NCBI GenBank assembly: GCA_031308135.1
Contig: JAHLJT010009419.1
Location: 182,048,856-182,112,855, forward strand
DNA: 64,000 nucleotides
Direction: 5' to 3'
Origin: Acheta domesticus
Taxonomy: Eukaryota > Arthropoda > Insecta > Orthoptera > Gryllidae
This document shows, piece by piece, positions 35,593 to 47,050 of the stretch. A model generated the notes under the pieces. The model had not been told where the DNA came from and searched no databases. It was given only the letters and a program-made list of their open reading frames with translations. Position 1 is the first letter of the stretch, and each line of letters starts with the position of its first letter. The position numbers and the translations under genes were made by a program.

Positions 35593-37399
35593 GTTAGTCA
35601 TTGTTGAATTGTTTTAGTTGTTTTTAGTGATTTCTGTGTAATTATTTAAGTTTTCTATTCATATTAAAACCTCACATTAAAATTTCCCACAAAATTAATT
35701 TTTTTTCATTGAAGTATATTGGAGTGCTTTGTTTATTGATAAATTTTTCGTTAGTTGTATTTTCCACAAGTTCTTCGCAGTTGTTGCATTTTTTAATTCT
35801 GAAGGAATTCTTTTTCTAATTAATATTCTTTCGTGGAAGTATTCATTATTCATACTAGCACACGCAAAAAAACTGACAGAGGTCAAAGCAAACGGTGAAC
35901 AGAGCAGCATAGCTAGAAGTGCTTTGGTTTCAGCAACTGTTTCTTGAAGTTCTCATTTTTGCTGATGCAGGTTCATAGCGTTATTCCTCTTCCCGCTGGT
36001 GTTTATTGTGAAGTGCATGTACCGCAGGTACCTTGGCGTTCCCTTTCGCTGGCCATTGTAGAGTGGCCTTTACATAGCAAAAGATGCAATCAACAACTGT
36101 CTCCTATACCCCCCTCCCTCACCCTACTCCCATTCCCACCCATCCCAGTCATCTAAAACCCTAATGAAATTAGCTGTCTAAGCACTACTCAGACTCCTGA
36201 TCCTTGTCCCTTTATAGGGGAGAGGAGCCGTAAATAAAATTGAACACAAACCCGAGGGAGCCACCCAGTTCGTAGAGACCCTGCAAAGGTCAAGTGAACA
36301 GCAACTAGAACACCAGGAACACAATATTAAAATACTAATACCACCAAAGACTGAATTTATCATTTCTTACAAATTCAATTAAATTTGCCCATTGGTGATT
36401 TTAGATATTGTAGGCCTTCAAGCAAAAAAACGTACAGGGCACTCCTTCAGAAAATTCTTATATAAAACACTGACAGAATAAATCCTTGTACAAATGCATA
36501 TGCACATTAACAAATTGCTTGCGAAGTAGAAATGTCTATTTAAATTTCTCATTAACAAATACACATGTAGTTTCTTATTGTTCTGTTCACATTATTTTTA
36601 AATTCAAACATTGTGGTTCAGTAAATTATTTGATTTAATGATTATTATTCAGATAAAAACATTTTATGAAGTTTTTAATATTTATTTTAAAAAATCCAGG
36701 CATGAGGATGGGGGTCCCAGGCCTTCTTATTTTGCTAGTAGGGAAATCCAGCTTGCATTTACCTATACCTTGTTGATACTATAACCAACAAAAAACTATT
36801 TTAACATTTCAATACATTGATGCCATTAAATAGACTTTTTAATACCTTTGTGAATTGAATGTCCACCCTGTAGCTTGGCAGTTTGAGGTGCTGTTCTACC
36901 ATAAAGATAGCTGCTGTTGAGTCCTGTGTAAGGTATCTTGCATTAGAGGTGTAGAAAGGCAATGACAGTCCATTAAGTTTCTCGCATAATAAAAAAGAGA
37001 ATTTGTCATTTTTTAAAGGAAAAAGAGAATATGAATCGTTTGAATAATTTTTTGGGTTTATTTATATTCAGGTTATAATTACATACTTTCACTGACATAC
37101 ACAAATAATACTGCAGGAGGCAATGCCTTTGTGCTGACCTGAAGAGACATTTTTTACTACAACACTTTTCGCTAAATAATAACTTCTTTTTTTCTTTCTT
37201 CTTCACACTTAGCATAAAATGAAACGGAAATCGGGGGAAAATCAAATAATCATTGTTCAGGAGCAAAAGTTAAAACGCTGATGTGTGGCACAGGACAAAA
37301 TAATAATGCTGTACTAAATTTTTAAAAATTCTATGTAAACGAGATCACCCATTTTCTCAGAGTTGTTAGTGATTCATTTGGAATATTAATTGAATTGAA
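35593..37399. other. No gene seen
   Basis: AT-rich with a short C-rich run near 36110. No gene or repeat end was identified. Confidence 0.35.
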
Positions 37400-37545
37400 A
37401 TTTTCATTCAGATCGCACAAATAATATCTCTAATTTCAGTCTTGTTGGATATCTGGCTAACATTGTAGGCCGTATTTTCCAGGAGTGAGGATTTTTTAAT
37501 TGTGCCCAGAAGGCCCAGAGGAATGTAAGAACTCTTGCCAAGGAC
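37400..37545 (+). repeat. Dispersed repeat, pair with 51272-51415
   Basis: Shares ATCGCACAAATAAT, TTTTCCAGGAGTGAGG and AATGTAAGAACTC (AATGTACGAACTC in the partner), in order and in the same orientation. It directly abuts the foldback-like zone beginning at 37640. Confidence 0.6.
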
Positions 37546-38109
37546 TTGTCGTTCTATTTTGAATGAAGCATGTTCTGTTGACAAGTTACAAATCGGTCAC
37601 GACCCTCCAAAAAGTGCACAAACATCTCTTTGGACTGATTTGAAGGGCTTTGTGCAAGGTGTTAACTCAGAAAATGCCCAAAAGAGATATTTGAAGTTTA
37701 GTAAACTTGCCTGGAACTTTTTTTAATATTATTGGAAATGATTTATTTTATATATTTTTCTTTCTTTCCTTGGTCTAAACTATTTGGTGTACCTTCTGTG
37801 CTCTTATCTCTAATATAACTACAAAATATTCACATCTTTTTTGGAAGAAGGTATCAACTCGGAGTTGACACCTATTGCTAGTAAGGAGACATAAAGAAAC
37901 ACACTGCAAGAAGGTGTTAACTCTACTCCTCTGGGAATATTTTCTGATGGAAAGTAATCTGAAAATGGTGTTTATTTTAAAAATGAAGAGCTTGAAGATG
38001 TTAACTCAATTTTTAGTTTTGCCACCAAAACTAATTTTTTAAGAGTTTCCTATTAGTTGTGTTGCTACTTTTGATGCAAATCACAAGTTCTTGCACTAAG
38101 CCCTTTAAA

Positions 38110-40735
38110 TATTACAATACATAATACTCATTTGAATGAGCAAGAGAATTTATTTTCTAATGAAATTAGCACTAATGTGAAATGTGCATCCCACCTTGAT
38201 ATTTATCACAATCATCTAACAACGGTCTCCAATATAAAAGAAAAATACCCCAAATGCAAATTGTTGATAACTGGTGACTACAACATTAACAGTAGTATAC
38301 CACAATTGGAATGTGAATCCTTTCTCTATGAGAGATTCCTTCTATTAGAATGCTCTCAGTTGAATGATATTTATAATAACCTAGGTCGATTACTAGACCT
38401 CTGTTTCAGTGACTCGGATGCCCATGTTGATAAAATACCTGCAATTGTTGATGAGGACTTATTTCATCCAGCTTGGTCCGTTGATCTGGAATTTGGAGCG
38501 AGCCTTAGATCGAATGTTATCCCCACATATTCATTCAGGAATGCTGATTATGTATCGATGAATAACTACTTTATGAGTATTAACTGGATAGAGATATATA
38601 AATTAGACAATTTGGATGACAAAGTAAAATGTTTTAACGATGTGATCTACTCGGCTATAGATCAATTTGTACCAATAAATTATGGAAGAAAAGCAGATTT
38701 TCCTATTTGGTTTTCCAAGGAATTGATACGATTAACTCTACAAAAGAAAATTGCTCATAAAAATTACAAAATGAGAAGAAGTCACGATAACTATATTACT
38801 TTCTGCAGACTTAGATCAAAATGTAAACAATTAAGCGAGAATTGCAATAGAAACTACATAGAAAAAACCGAAAATGACCTTTATTTGGACCCTAAAAAAT
38901 TTTGGAATTTCATGAAAAATAGACGCTGGAATAATGGAGATATTCCCTCTGAGATGAGTTGGAATGATGTAGCAAGTAATGGATTGGATATTGGAAACTT
39001 ATTTGCTACTTATTTCAAAAGTGTATATGATGAACCTTCAGAATCCTCTACTGATGCTGGATGTTATTTTGGTAATGAGTATCCAGATGCGGACCTATCT
39101 AGTTTTGAAGTCACCTTTGATAACGTCTTTCGTATATTGACAAAACTCAACATCAATAAAGGACAAGGACCTGATGGCATTCCAAACATACTGCTAAAAA
39201 ACTGTGCTACAGGACTATGTGAACCCATCTCACACATTTTTGATAAATCACTGAAAACGGGCTATTTTCCTTCCACCTGGAAATTTTCTTATATCATTCC
39301 AATACATAAAAGTGGAGATAAGTCGAAAGTGAATAACTATAGACCAATATGTATTCAACCAGCACTTGCTAAACTCTTTGAAAAAATCGTTCTTCCACAA
39401 TTAATAACACCTTTCAAAAACATCATCACTTCTAAACAACATGGTTTCATTGAAGGAAGATCAACATCTACGAATCTCTTGATATACATCAATTTTATCT
39501 TAAATGCCTTGGACAGAGGACAGAATGTGCTTTCTTTATACACAGATTTTAGTAAAGCTTTTGATAAGGTTGACCACGAAATACTGATGTCAAAATTGAG
39601 CGGTTATGGCGTTCGACTGACAGCCCTTGAGTGGATTCGCTCTTATCTTACAGGGAGGCGTCTAAAAGTGAAAATTAACGGTTATATATCAAGTGAATAC
39701 GAGGTTTTGTCCGGTATACCACAGGGTACTCATCTCGGACCAATATTATTCATTATCTTTATAAATGATATTGGAAAAGGATTGCAATCTGAATTCTTAT
39801 TATATGCTGATGATATGAAGATCTACAGAACTATTAGGGACGAAAGGGATGAGGCTACTCTTCGGCATGATATCTCTGTATTAGAGAAATGGTGTATGGA
39901 TAACAAGTTATTATTGAACTTTGAAAAATGTGCAATGATGATCTTCTCTCGTGCTCGCAGTCAGCATGATGGAAGAAACGTTCAAATTGTCAGCTCATTT
40001 AAAGACCTCGGTGTAATCATTGATAACAAACTTACCTTTGCCGATCATATAGACAACATCTCTAAAAAAGCGCATAAAATCCTAGGATTTATACTCGGAT
40101 CAATGAAAGAATTTAAAAACATCAACACTCTATTTCGATTATTCTTTGCATTGGTGGTGCCAATACTAGAATATGGAAGCATAGTCTGGTCACCACACAC
40201 CGCCCAAAATATCACACGAATTGAGAGAGTTCAGCGGAAGTTCTGCAAATCCTTAGTTTATCATTGTCAAGATGAGAAAGTGAAAAAAGTGAAAAACACT
40301 GATATTTATGATCTATTTAAAATCCACAGCCTTCAAACTCGAAGACAAATGATAGACCTTATGTTTTTCTACAAGATATTCAATGGCTTTATCGACTCGC
40401 CTGAAATATTGGAGCAATTTTGCCTCATATGCACCTCGACTAATCTGCGGACAAGAAGATTACTTGATGTAAAGAAATCCAACAAGAACTACGTCATCTT
40501 TGGGCCACATAATAGAGTAGGTAATATTGTCAATTTGATAGCTCCAAACGTTGAGTTCTTCGATAAATCTTTATTTAGTTTCAAACGTAATATTAAACAA
40601 TTCTTTTAATCTTCCAATATTTATACTTTTTGTGTAACGAAAATTTTGTTATATATATTACACTATATTGTGAAAACTTGATTGTATAATGCCGATTGGC
40701 GTAAAATAAATAAATAAATAAAATAAATAAATATT
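38110..40735 (+). mobile_element. 5'-truncated CR1/Jockey-group LINE (LINE-B)
   Basis: Starts inside the endonuclease domain immediately right of the 38104 foldback end. It ends with the hairpin GCCGATTGGC and a tail of (AAAT) repeats to about 40735. A possible short target duplication AAATATTA lies at both edges (38107 and about 40729), although the tail sequence makes it ambiguous. It is distinct in sequence from LINE-A. Confidence 0.8.
38132..40609 (+). CDS. LINE-B ORF2 fragment: endonuclease C-terminus and reverse transcriptase, 825 codons open
   Basis: The frame is uninterrupted for 2.5 kb, unusual among the LINEs here. The N-terminal part retains the end of an APE endonuclease: KLLITGDYNINSS, LLDLCFSDSD and VDEDLFHPAWSVDLEF, the last holding the Asp/Ser-x-His region. 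Then come FWNFMKNRR, INKGQGPDGIPNILLKN, NYRPICIQPALAKLFEKIV, HGFIEGRSTSTNLL, DFSKAFDKVDHEIL, SGIPQGTHLGPILFIIFIND and the catalytic LLYADDMKIYR. The thumb is FKDLGVIIDNKLTFADHI. The missing first half of the endonuclease and any ORF1 show 5' truncation, so it is not autonomous, but its RT looks undamaged. The true start is lost; the first codon is only the edge of the open frame. Confidence 0.85.
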   Translation: MNEQENLFSNEISTNVKCASHLDIYHNHLTTVSNIKEKYPKCKLLITGDYNINSSIPQLECESFLYERFLLLECSQLNDIYNNLGRLLDLCFSDSDAHVDKIPAIVDEDLFHPAWSVDLEFGASLRSNVIPTYSFRNADYVSMNNYFMSINWIEIYKLDNLDDKVKCFNDVIYSAIDQFVPINYGRKADFPIWFSKELIRLTLQKKIAHKNYKMRRSHDNYITFCRLRSKCKQLSENCNRNYIEKTENDLYLDPKKFWNFMKNRRWNNGDIPSEMSWNDVASNGLDIGNLFATYFKSVYDEPSESSTDAGCYFGNEYPDADLSSFEVTFDNVFRILTKLNINKGQGPDGIPNILLKNCATGLCEPISHIFDKSLKTGYFPSTWKFSYIIPIHKSGDKSKVNNYRPICIQPALAKLFEKIVLPQLITPFKNIITSKQHGFIEGRSTSTNLLIYINFILNALDRGQNVLSLYTDFSKAFDKVDHEILMSKLSGYGVRLTALEWIRSYLTGRRLKVKINGYISSEYEVLSGIPQGTHLGPILFIIFINDIGKGLQSEFLLYADDMKIYRTIRDERDEATLRHDISVLEKWCMDNKLLLNFEKCAMMIFSRARSQHDGRNVQIVSSFKDLGVIIDNKLTFADHIDNISKKAHKILGFILGSMKEFKNINTLFRLFFALVVPILEYGSIVWSPHTAQNITRIERVQRKFCKSLVYHCQDEKVKKVKNTDIYDLFKIHSLQTRRQMIDLMFFYKIFNGFIDSPEILEQFCLICTSTNLRTRRLLDVKKSNKNYVIFGPHNRVGNIVNLIAPNVEFFDKSLFSFKRNIKQFF

Positions 40736-41189
40736 ATGTGCTTCTTTTTTCTCACAATATTACAACTCTTCACTTGAATTCTTCGGTAGAAATAAAAGAA
40801 CACGTTCCATTCAAAACTTTATTCGAACTACTAATTAACATAAAAGTTGATCTCCCCCTCTCCAGGAACTGGTATAATCCCAGCAAAACTGGAGGGATGG
40901 ATTTAATTTGTTTGAAGATATTGTCCTATTTTTTTGCGTTCACATGCAAAAAGGTGCCAACTGTTAAGTCTTGTAAACTTGGAGATAACACCTTCTTACA
41001 TACAGTTTCCTACATGTGATGGGTTGACACCTTCTTCACATCAAATATTTTGAAAAACATTGTGATTTTTATAAAATCTAGTAAAGCAACTGATAGGAAA
41101 TTCCCTGAAAAGCTGTTTTGACGATGAAAGTAAAAATCACAAAATTTTGAGTTAACACCTTCATGCACTAAGCCCTTCATTTATTTTTG

Positions 41190-42599
41190 CAATCATTATA
41201 ATTTTGCAAAATTCTCCAATTTGAAATGGTGGAGGTCTAATTGCGCATTCTGGTTCGTTGAGATGCTAGCTACTTAAAGAATTTTAAAATTTCAGAACAT
41301 CTGTCAGGTCAACATGAGAGCCTGTGTTAAAACAAATTTTAGTCTCTTACACAAAAACTAGATAGTAAAATCAATTCAAACTCTACCAGAACATAGAAGA
41401 ACCTGTAATCTTCAAATTTATACAATAAATAACATAAGCATGTTAAACGTAAGATGTATCTCGCTTCAACCTCCTTAAGATGACAACTCTCACACATGCG
41501 CGTGCATGCACATACGTTGATTTTGTTCTTAGTGTTCGATCTAATGCCAGCTAAGATCATTCTCTCCCAAAAATTTTCTTTCCGTCCCAATCTGGTTGAT
41601 AGTCTCTGTCAAGTTCTTTAACGTGATATATTTAAAATTCAAATCATTCAATTCATGTGATACAAGTTGTGAACTGCAAACTCCTACACATGTTCTTTTG
41701 TTTCATGGTAAAGTGGGAGATAGCGACAAGTTTCCAAGTTTGAGAATATTTTGTTTAGAAAATATTTATTAACCTATTCTGTGGTTGCTTGTAGGTGTAC
41801 TTCTATCAGATTTTTTCCTTTCATCACTTGCAAAACAGATTGCACATGCAGGGCATAGAACAAATAGTCCACATGGTCTTGTCAATCAGTGCATCATGTA
41901 ACAAAATCTCAATTTTATTCAGTTTTGGGTTTGATTTGTTTCAATGCTATTCTTTTGAGAGACCCATTAACACGTTCACTGCCGGTGACACTAAAGCGTC
42001 AAGGTTAGACGTGCAGCAGTGCTGCCGATGCTTATAAGCATTTTACAGTGAAATATCTCAAACCTGGCTCAAGTACTGATTGCTAAAAAAAAAATTTTTA
42101 AGGCAGGAAATGGGTCAACTCTCAAGCTCATTATTTTTAGTTAAAATCTTATTTCATTCAATATTCAAATTACAATAGATTATAAAATTATTCTTAGAAT
42201 TTTGTTTTTCATTATTAATCTTTCCTGATAAACAAAACAGAAAAACTACAACAATTAATAAAAACAAAACATAATTTTAAGAAAGTAAGAAACTATTAAA
42301 TTGCTGTTCTAATTACATCGAGATGTCAGGTAATTATAAGATAAAAGGTTGAAATTTTGGGAAACTAGAGGGCAGGGCTACAATGTACTTATAGTTCTTT
42401 TTATCATCTCTGTCGAAACGTGAAATATTCTTGAAATACGAAGGAATAAAGTTGTTAGTTTCTCTTTTCCCCCTTGTCTTTTGTTGATTGTAAGGGTCAA
42501 AATCGAACACAAGACACCTGAAAAGATTCTTCTAACTTCTTGATAAACTATAGAAAATTACAGGGATTATTAAAGTTGGTATTTGTCAGCAAAATGTGG
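41190..42599. other. No gene seen; one possible piggyBac-type end
   Basis: AT-rich. At about 41968 TTAACACGTTCACTGCCGG resembles the end of a piggyBac-type MITE, but no matching opposite end was found. Confidence 0.3.
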
Positions 42600-45455
42600 T
42601 TAACCCATTAACGCCCAGCGGTCTATTTATAGATCAGCTGAAATTAATTTCATTTATGTGAATGTTATTTTACCCAGGGCAAATTTAATCGGTGTACATT
42701 GTTATTGGGGATCTTGTGCATTGAGAAAAAAATATATATTTGTTTTACACTTATATTTAAAAATCCTAGGAACAATTTTCTAAACTACTTGTCGTATTGA
42801 CTACGCGGAGTTTTCGTTTGAACTGTACTACAAGAATGAATTCCATATTTTGAGTATAATTGACCAATTGTTATCTTCTCTGGTTATTCCGCTAACATTC
42901 TATGCAACAATGTAAAATTTATGCCAGCCCTACCCGAAGATACAACGTTGCAAAATCTGCTGATCTATCTATAGACCGCTGGGCATCCAGCGCTTCGCGG
43001 ACAGTAACTTGAGAAGGTTTCCGATAAGCTGTCGTCAATGACTGTGCACGTAGGCGAGAGCTCGTGACCCATACGACCATTTCAGTGTGTTCTTGTGAGT
43101 TGGTGCGTGCACTCTCTCTTCTATAGGAATATTGGATATTTATTATTACAAGAAATTTGAATATTTCATTGGTAAGTTAAATTTTTAATTTTTATTTCTT
43201 GAGAAAATTGACGCGTAATGGAAGTAATGTTTATACATGTGATATTTCAGGCAAATATGTCAAATGTCATAAGGAAGGGTCTAACAGTAGATGAAATAGT
43301 TGATATTCTAGATGAAGATTTTGATGAACTAGACGAGGAATGTGACACGGTGGATGTTGTAGTCCTACCTCCAGATACCACAGATGCACTGACCGACAAT
43401 GATGAAGCGCCGGACGATCTCACGGGTTTCGCTATGACAAATGATGTTCCTGGACCTCTAGAAATACATTATTCTTCTCGCAGAAATGAAGAGTCGTATG
43501 TAATACATTTGGTATCACTTAGATAAATTTTCTGAACTTCTTGACTTACTATTATTTCATCTTTTACATTTTTCAGTATGTTATCTCAAAGCCGAACATG
43601 CAAGCAAAATGCCAAAAAGAGGAAATTATGCAATAACGAAGCGTCATACAAGAAGGCACACCCTACGTATTCAACACTGTGTGACACACAACGCTCATGT
43701 CCCAATATTACTCAAGAAGAACTGAAAAAAGCACTGAAAGACTTGACTCCACTCCAACTCACGGAAATGATAATTAACTACGAAAATATGTTTGAAAATA
43801 TTGTGAAAGAATCAGTTTATAATGCGACAACTTCAAAAAATTGTCCTGAATTTTCCTTAGATGTAGATGAACTAAAAGTGTTTCTAGGAATTTTGCTGCT
43901 TTCCGGGTATCATACTTTACCCTCAGAGAGAATGTATTGGTCAGAAGATGACGATTTAGGAATCGATATTGTGAAGAACGCTATGTCAAGAAATCGTTTT
44001 CAGAAAATAAAACGATATCTACATTTTTGTGACAATAACAGCGCACAAGAAAATATGATAGACAAAGGTTTCAAAGTCAGATTTCTAATTACGACACTAA
44101 ATTCATAATTTCAACAATTTGGGTGTTTCGAAGAGAATTTGTCAATTGACGAGATGATTGTTAAGTACTATGGTCACAACAGGCTCAAACAATTTATAAA
44201 GGGAAAACCCATTCGATTTGGGTACAAGTTGTGGGCATTGTGTGGTTCCAGTGGTTATTGCTACAATTTTGATCTGTATTGTGGAAAAGAACGGGAATCT
44301 ATTGGAAAGGCTGAAAGCGACTGGAGAAAAAATGTGTGTCTTGGAACACGAGTGGTCTTGAAAATGTTGGACTGCATTTCTGATCGTTCAAAACATGCTG
44401 TGTATTTTGACAACTTTTTTACCAGCAGAGATCTCTTAGTACATTTGAAAGAAATTGGAATGAGAGCTACAGGCACAATAAGAGAAAACAGACTTCCAAG
44501 CTGCCCACTTTTGACAGGAAAAGAAATTCAAAAATTGCCAAGAGGTTCGTACGATTATACTTTTGATGAAAGTGGCGAAGTATTTTTTGTCAGGTGGCAT
44601 GACAATAAGTCTGTTTCAGTAGGGACAAATTTTTATACTTTAGAACCAATCGCTTCTACAAGTCGGTGGAGTAAAGCCACCGGAACGAGAATAAATATAG
44701 GCCAACCTCAGGTAATAAAAAATTACAATGCTCACATGGGAGGCGTGGATCACCACGACTGGCTTGTGGGAAAATACAATATTTCAATTAGAGGGAAAAA
44801 GTGGTATTGGCCCCTTTTCACGCGAATGATAAATATGGCAGTGGTGAATGCTTGGATCCTATACAGAACTGTTCATGGAAAAGAGTCTGGATCTTCTGGA
44901 ATTTCACAGAAATATTACTGTGCAATATCTAAAGATGTTTGCTACACGACGGACAGTGGGTCGGCCAAGCTTGTCGTCACACCGAAACATTCCATTAGAT
45001 ATGCGGTATGATGGGAAAGACCACTATTTAGGAAAGCGAGAATCTCAAAGGCACTGTCAGTACGATGGATGTAAAGGAAGGCCTCTAACTTTCTGCCAGA
45101 AATGCAATGTAACGCTTTGTAGAAAGTGTTTCCAACCTTACCATACTTTGTAAAATAAATTAATTATTTTAAAATTGTGAAAAACTAATCAAACGTTACT
45201 TACATAAATGTTTTTATAGAACAAATAAATATAATATTAAAAAAAGTTTTTAGTTTAGTGTATTGCGTGTTGCATATTTCCTTTTAGAATCGTAATCCGC
45301 CCAGCGGTCTATTTATAGACCGGCATGTAAATAAAAAACTAGAAGTAAAATCTAAGTTTTGTTTTAATTTCCGGTATTATACTCACTTCAATAATATATG
45401 TAATCAATATAATTGAAATATAAAACAAAAAATAAGTTGGGAGTTAATGGGTTAA
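42600..45455 (+). mobile_element. Complete piggyBac-family transposon
   Basis: TTAA lies at both edges (42600-42603 and 45452-45455). The ends are CCCATTAACGCCCAGC and, on the opposite strand, CCCATTAACTCCCAAC (14 of 16 identical). A subterminal motif GCCCAGCGGTCTATTTATAG occurs at 42613 and 45299, and inverted at 42962-42984 (CTATAGACCGCTGGGC). The internal gene encodes a DDE_Tnp_1_7-type transposase. The 2.86 kb size and the TTAA target are those of autonomous piggyBac elements. It is inserted in the proposed Tctp 3'UTR intron. Confidence 0.92.
43257..45153 (+). pseudogene. piggyBac transposase with two introns, one stop, one frameshift
   Basis: A 5'UTR intron (43172-43250) precedes the ATG at 43257 (MSNVIRKGLTVDEIVDILDE). 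The first exon is acidic. A second intron, 43496-43576 (GTATGT...TTTCAG), joins in phase to SMLSQSRTCKQN. Then come ITQEELKKALKDLTPLQLTE, YWSEDDDLGIDI and SRNRFQKIKRYLHFCDN. A TAA at 44106-44108 interrupts, and the same frame resumes with LSIDEMIVKYYGHN. Asp-containing catalytic-region motifs are visible as YNFDLYCGK, AVYFDNFFTSRDLL and HMGGVDHHDWLVGKY. A frameshift near 44886 moves the C-terminus (LDLLEFHRNI, VRYDGKDH-type MRYDGKDHYL) into another frame, which ends in the Cys-rich zinc region CDGxx-like CQYDGCK...CQKC...CRKC. With only two lesions, the copy is recent. Confidence 0.9.
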
Positions 45456-46412
45456 AAAAATTTAAACTTGTATAAGAAACTAAAAAAAGGTTTCATTTGC
45501 CCAAAGTATTCAAAGTAAAGTAACTTTCATATGCCGAATTTTTTTCTTCTTTTCCATCTTCAATTATGATTTTCAATGTAAAAAAATTTTCTTGGGTGTC
45601 AGTTACACCTATATTATTCTGCTACTCCCTTTATTCAAGGAAATGAATGGCAACCTTGATAAACTTCTGTGCAAATGTTTTTCCTGAAGAAATGTTACTT
45701 TTGTTTCTAGTCATTAGAGATTATTGTACAGGTTGGTCAACAGTTGCCTTTTTCAAAAAATAAAATAATATTCTTTCATTTTGAAAATCAAAAAGTGATA
45801 GAACTTCATTTGCTTTTGCTTCAAATGGGTTTGCTGTTCCCTTTCTCTACCCCCAAGGAATTATATTGCACAATTATTAATTAGCTGTAGGTCTTGGCTG
45901 AGGTAAGAGTGGCTTGACATTTACAGTTTCAATAGAATTAGTAATCAAATGCAAACTCTTGTAGATGTTACTGGAAACTAATTGATACATTGGCAAAGAA
46001 ACTTGCGACAGTTGTGGTTGTTACAGCAGGCCTGTGTAATGAGATAAAACATTTTGTCCAATTCAAGGATAGTTCATGAATAATAATGACAGTATTAGTA
46101 TTTATTCATGGAGAAAGTAGTCATGCAACTTTATAACAATACAGGACTGTTTGGTGTTAACATGCAATCCATTTTACTTCGTTATGCATCTCCAGGGTCC
46201 ATGTGAATAAAGTTTTACTGAAAGTGCATGTTATAATACCATTCACATATTTTGTGCGTTATGGCGCTAGACATGCTACAGAAAATTGCTTGTGCATTTT
46301 TGAACAACTGAAAAAGTGTTCAACCCCACAGGCAGAACATATTTTTGCTTTTGTTGCTAAATGTTAATTCTTTTTCTTGCTTGTTACTAAATGGTATTTC
46401 TTTTTGTTACAG
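45456..46412. other. No gene seen
   Basis: AT-rich sequence right of the piggyBac; no gene or repeat recognised. Confidence 0.4.
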
Positions 46413-46700
46413 AGATTCTACCAAATGAGGATGAGTGAGGTGACCTGCGTTTAAAAAATCCATTTTGTCTTCATGCAAATTTGGTTTTACATCAGTTATA
46501 CATTGCTTGAGACAGCCTTTTAAGTGTAAATAATTATAAGGAGAGCTACAGGGCTTTGTATATTTATTTATACTGGAAGATGGGAGAAGATATTATGCCT
46601 TTCTTGGATTCATAATCTGCCAAGATTAAAAATGGATAAGCTTGAGATTGTTTTGTCTGAATGTTATCCATGTCTGAATAAATGATTTTTGTAACTTAAG
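46413..46700 (+). other. Tctp: Candidate spliced 3'UTR exon of Tctp
   Basis: A good acceptor (TTTCTTTTTGTTACAG) ends at 46412 and AATAAA lies at 46677-46682, followed by a T/G-rich stretch. The segment has no long open frame, which fits a 3'UTR. The Tctp reading frame is followed after 24 bases by a strong GTAAGT (32452) that needs a downstream acceptor. Nothing else nearby offers one so clearly. The link is inferred. Confidence 0.4.
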
Positions 46701-46807
46701 ATTTGTTTTATTTTGACGATCATGACCGAGAAGGATTGGATTTGGAAATAGCAGAGTAGATGATCAGTTGGGAGAGGATTTTTATGCTGTAAAAAAATAT
46801 TGAAATA

Positions 46808-47050
46808 TGCTTTTTAAATAATGCATTTATGACCTAAAAATTCTGAAATACCTAAAAGGCAATTAAAATTAACATTTTCATTTGTGTATAAACCTGTCTT
46901 GAAAAATTCAGTAGCACGTTTGGAATAGAAAGATAGTTCTGTATATTATATAACGTAGCATTCATCTTGGGAGAAATAATTGAAGTAAAAATGCACCATA
47001 GTGAAGTGCATTGTAAGTAGTCTTTCATTTTTACTTTCCTGTATACAGTG
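46808..47050 (+). repeat. Dispersed repeat, copy 2
   Basis: Partner of 5700-5960 in the same orientation (GCATTTATGACCTAAAAATT, TAAACCTGTCTTGA, GAAATAATTGAAGTAAAAAT, GTCTTTCATTTTTACTTTC). It runs directly into the AT-rich family copy R2. Confidence 0.65.

Larger units (their letters stand above)
37640..41185. mobile_element. Foldback-like DNA element zone with repeated GAAGGTGTTAACTC motif, split by LINE-B
   Basis: The left edge reads TGAAGGGCTTTGTGCAAGGT and the right edge, on the opposite strand, TGAAGGGCTTAGTGCATGAA. The motif GAAGGTGTTAACTC and close variants recur at about 37655, 37847, 37911 and 37994 in one orientation. They recur at 37862, 40983, 41021 and 41148 in the other. A second GCACTAAGCCCTT end lies at 38092-38104, so 37640-38105 may itself be a 466-bp element. 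Its right half also matches 41055-41180 in inverted orientation (GGAAACTC / GGAAATTC, TTGTGATTT). No transposase is present. Many repeated subterminal motifs are typical of some hAT- and P-like non-autonomous elements. Confidence 0.55.
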
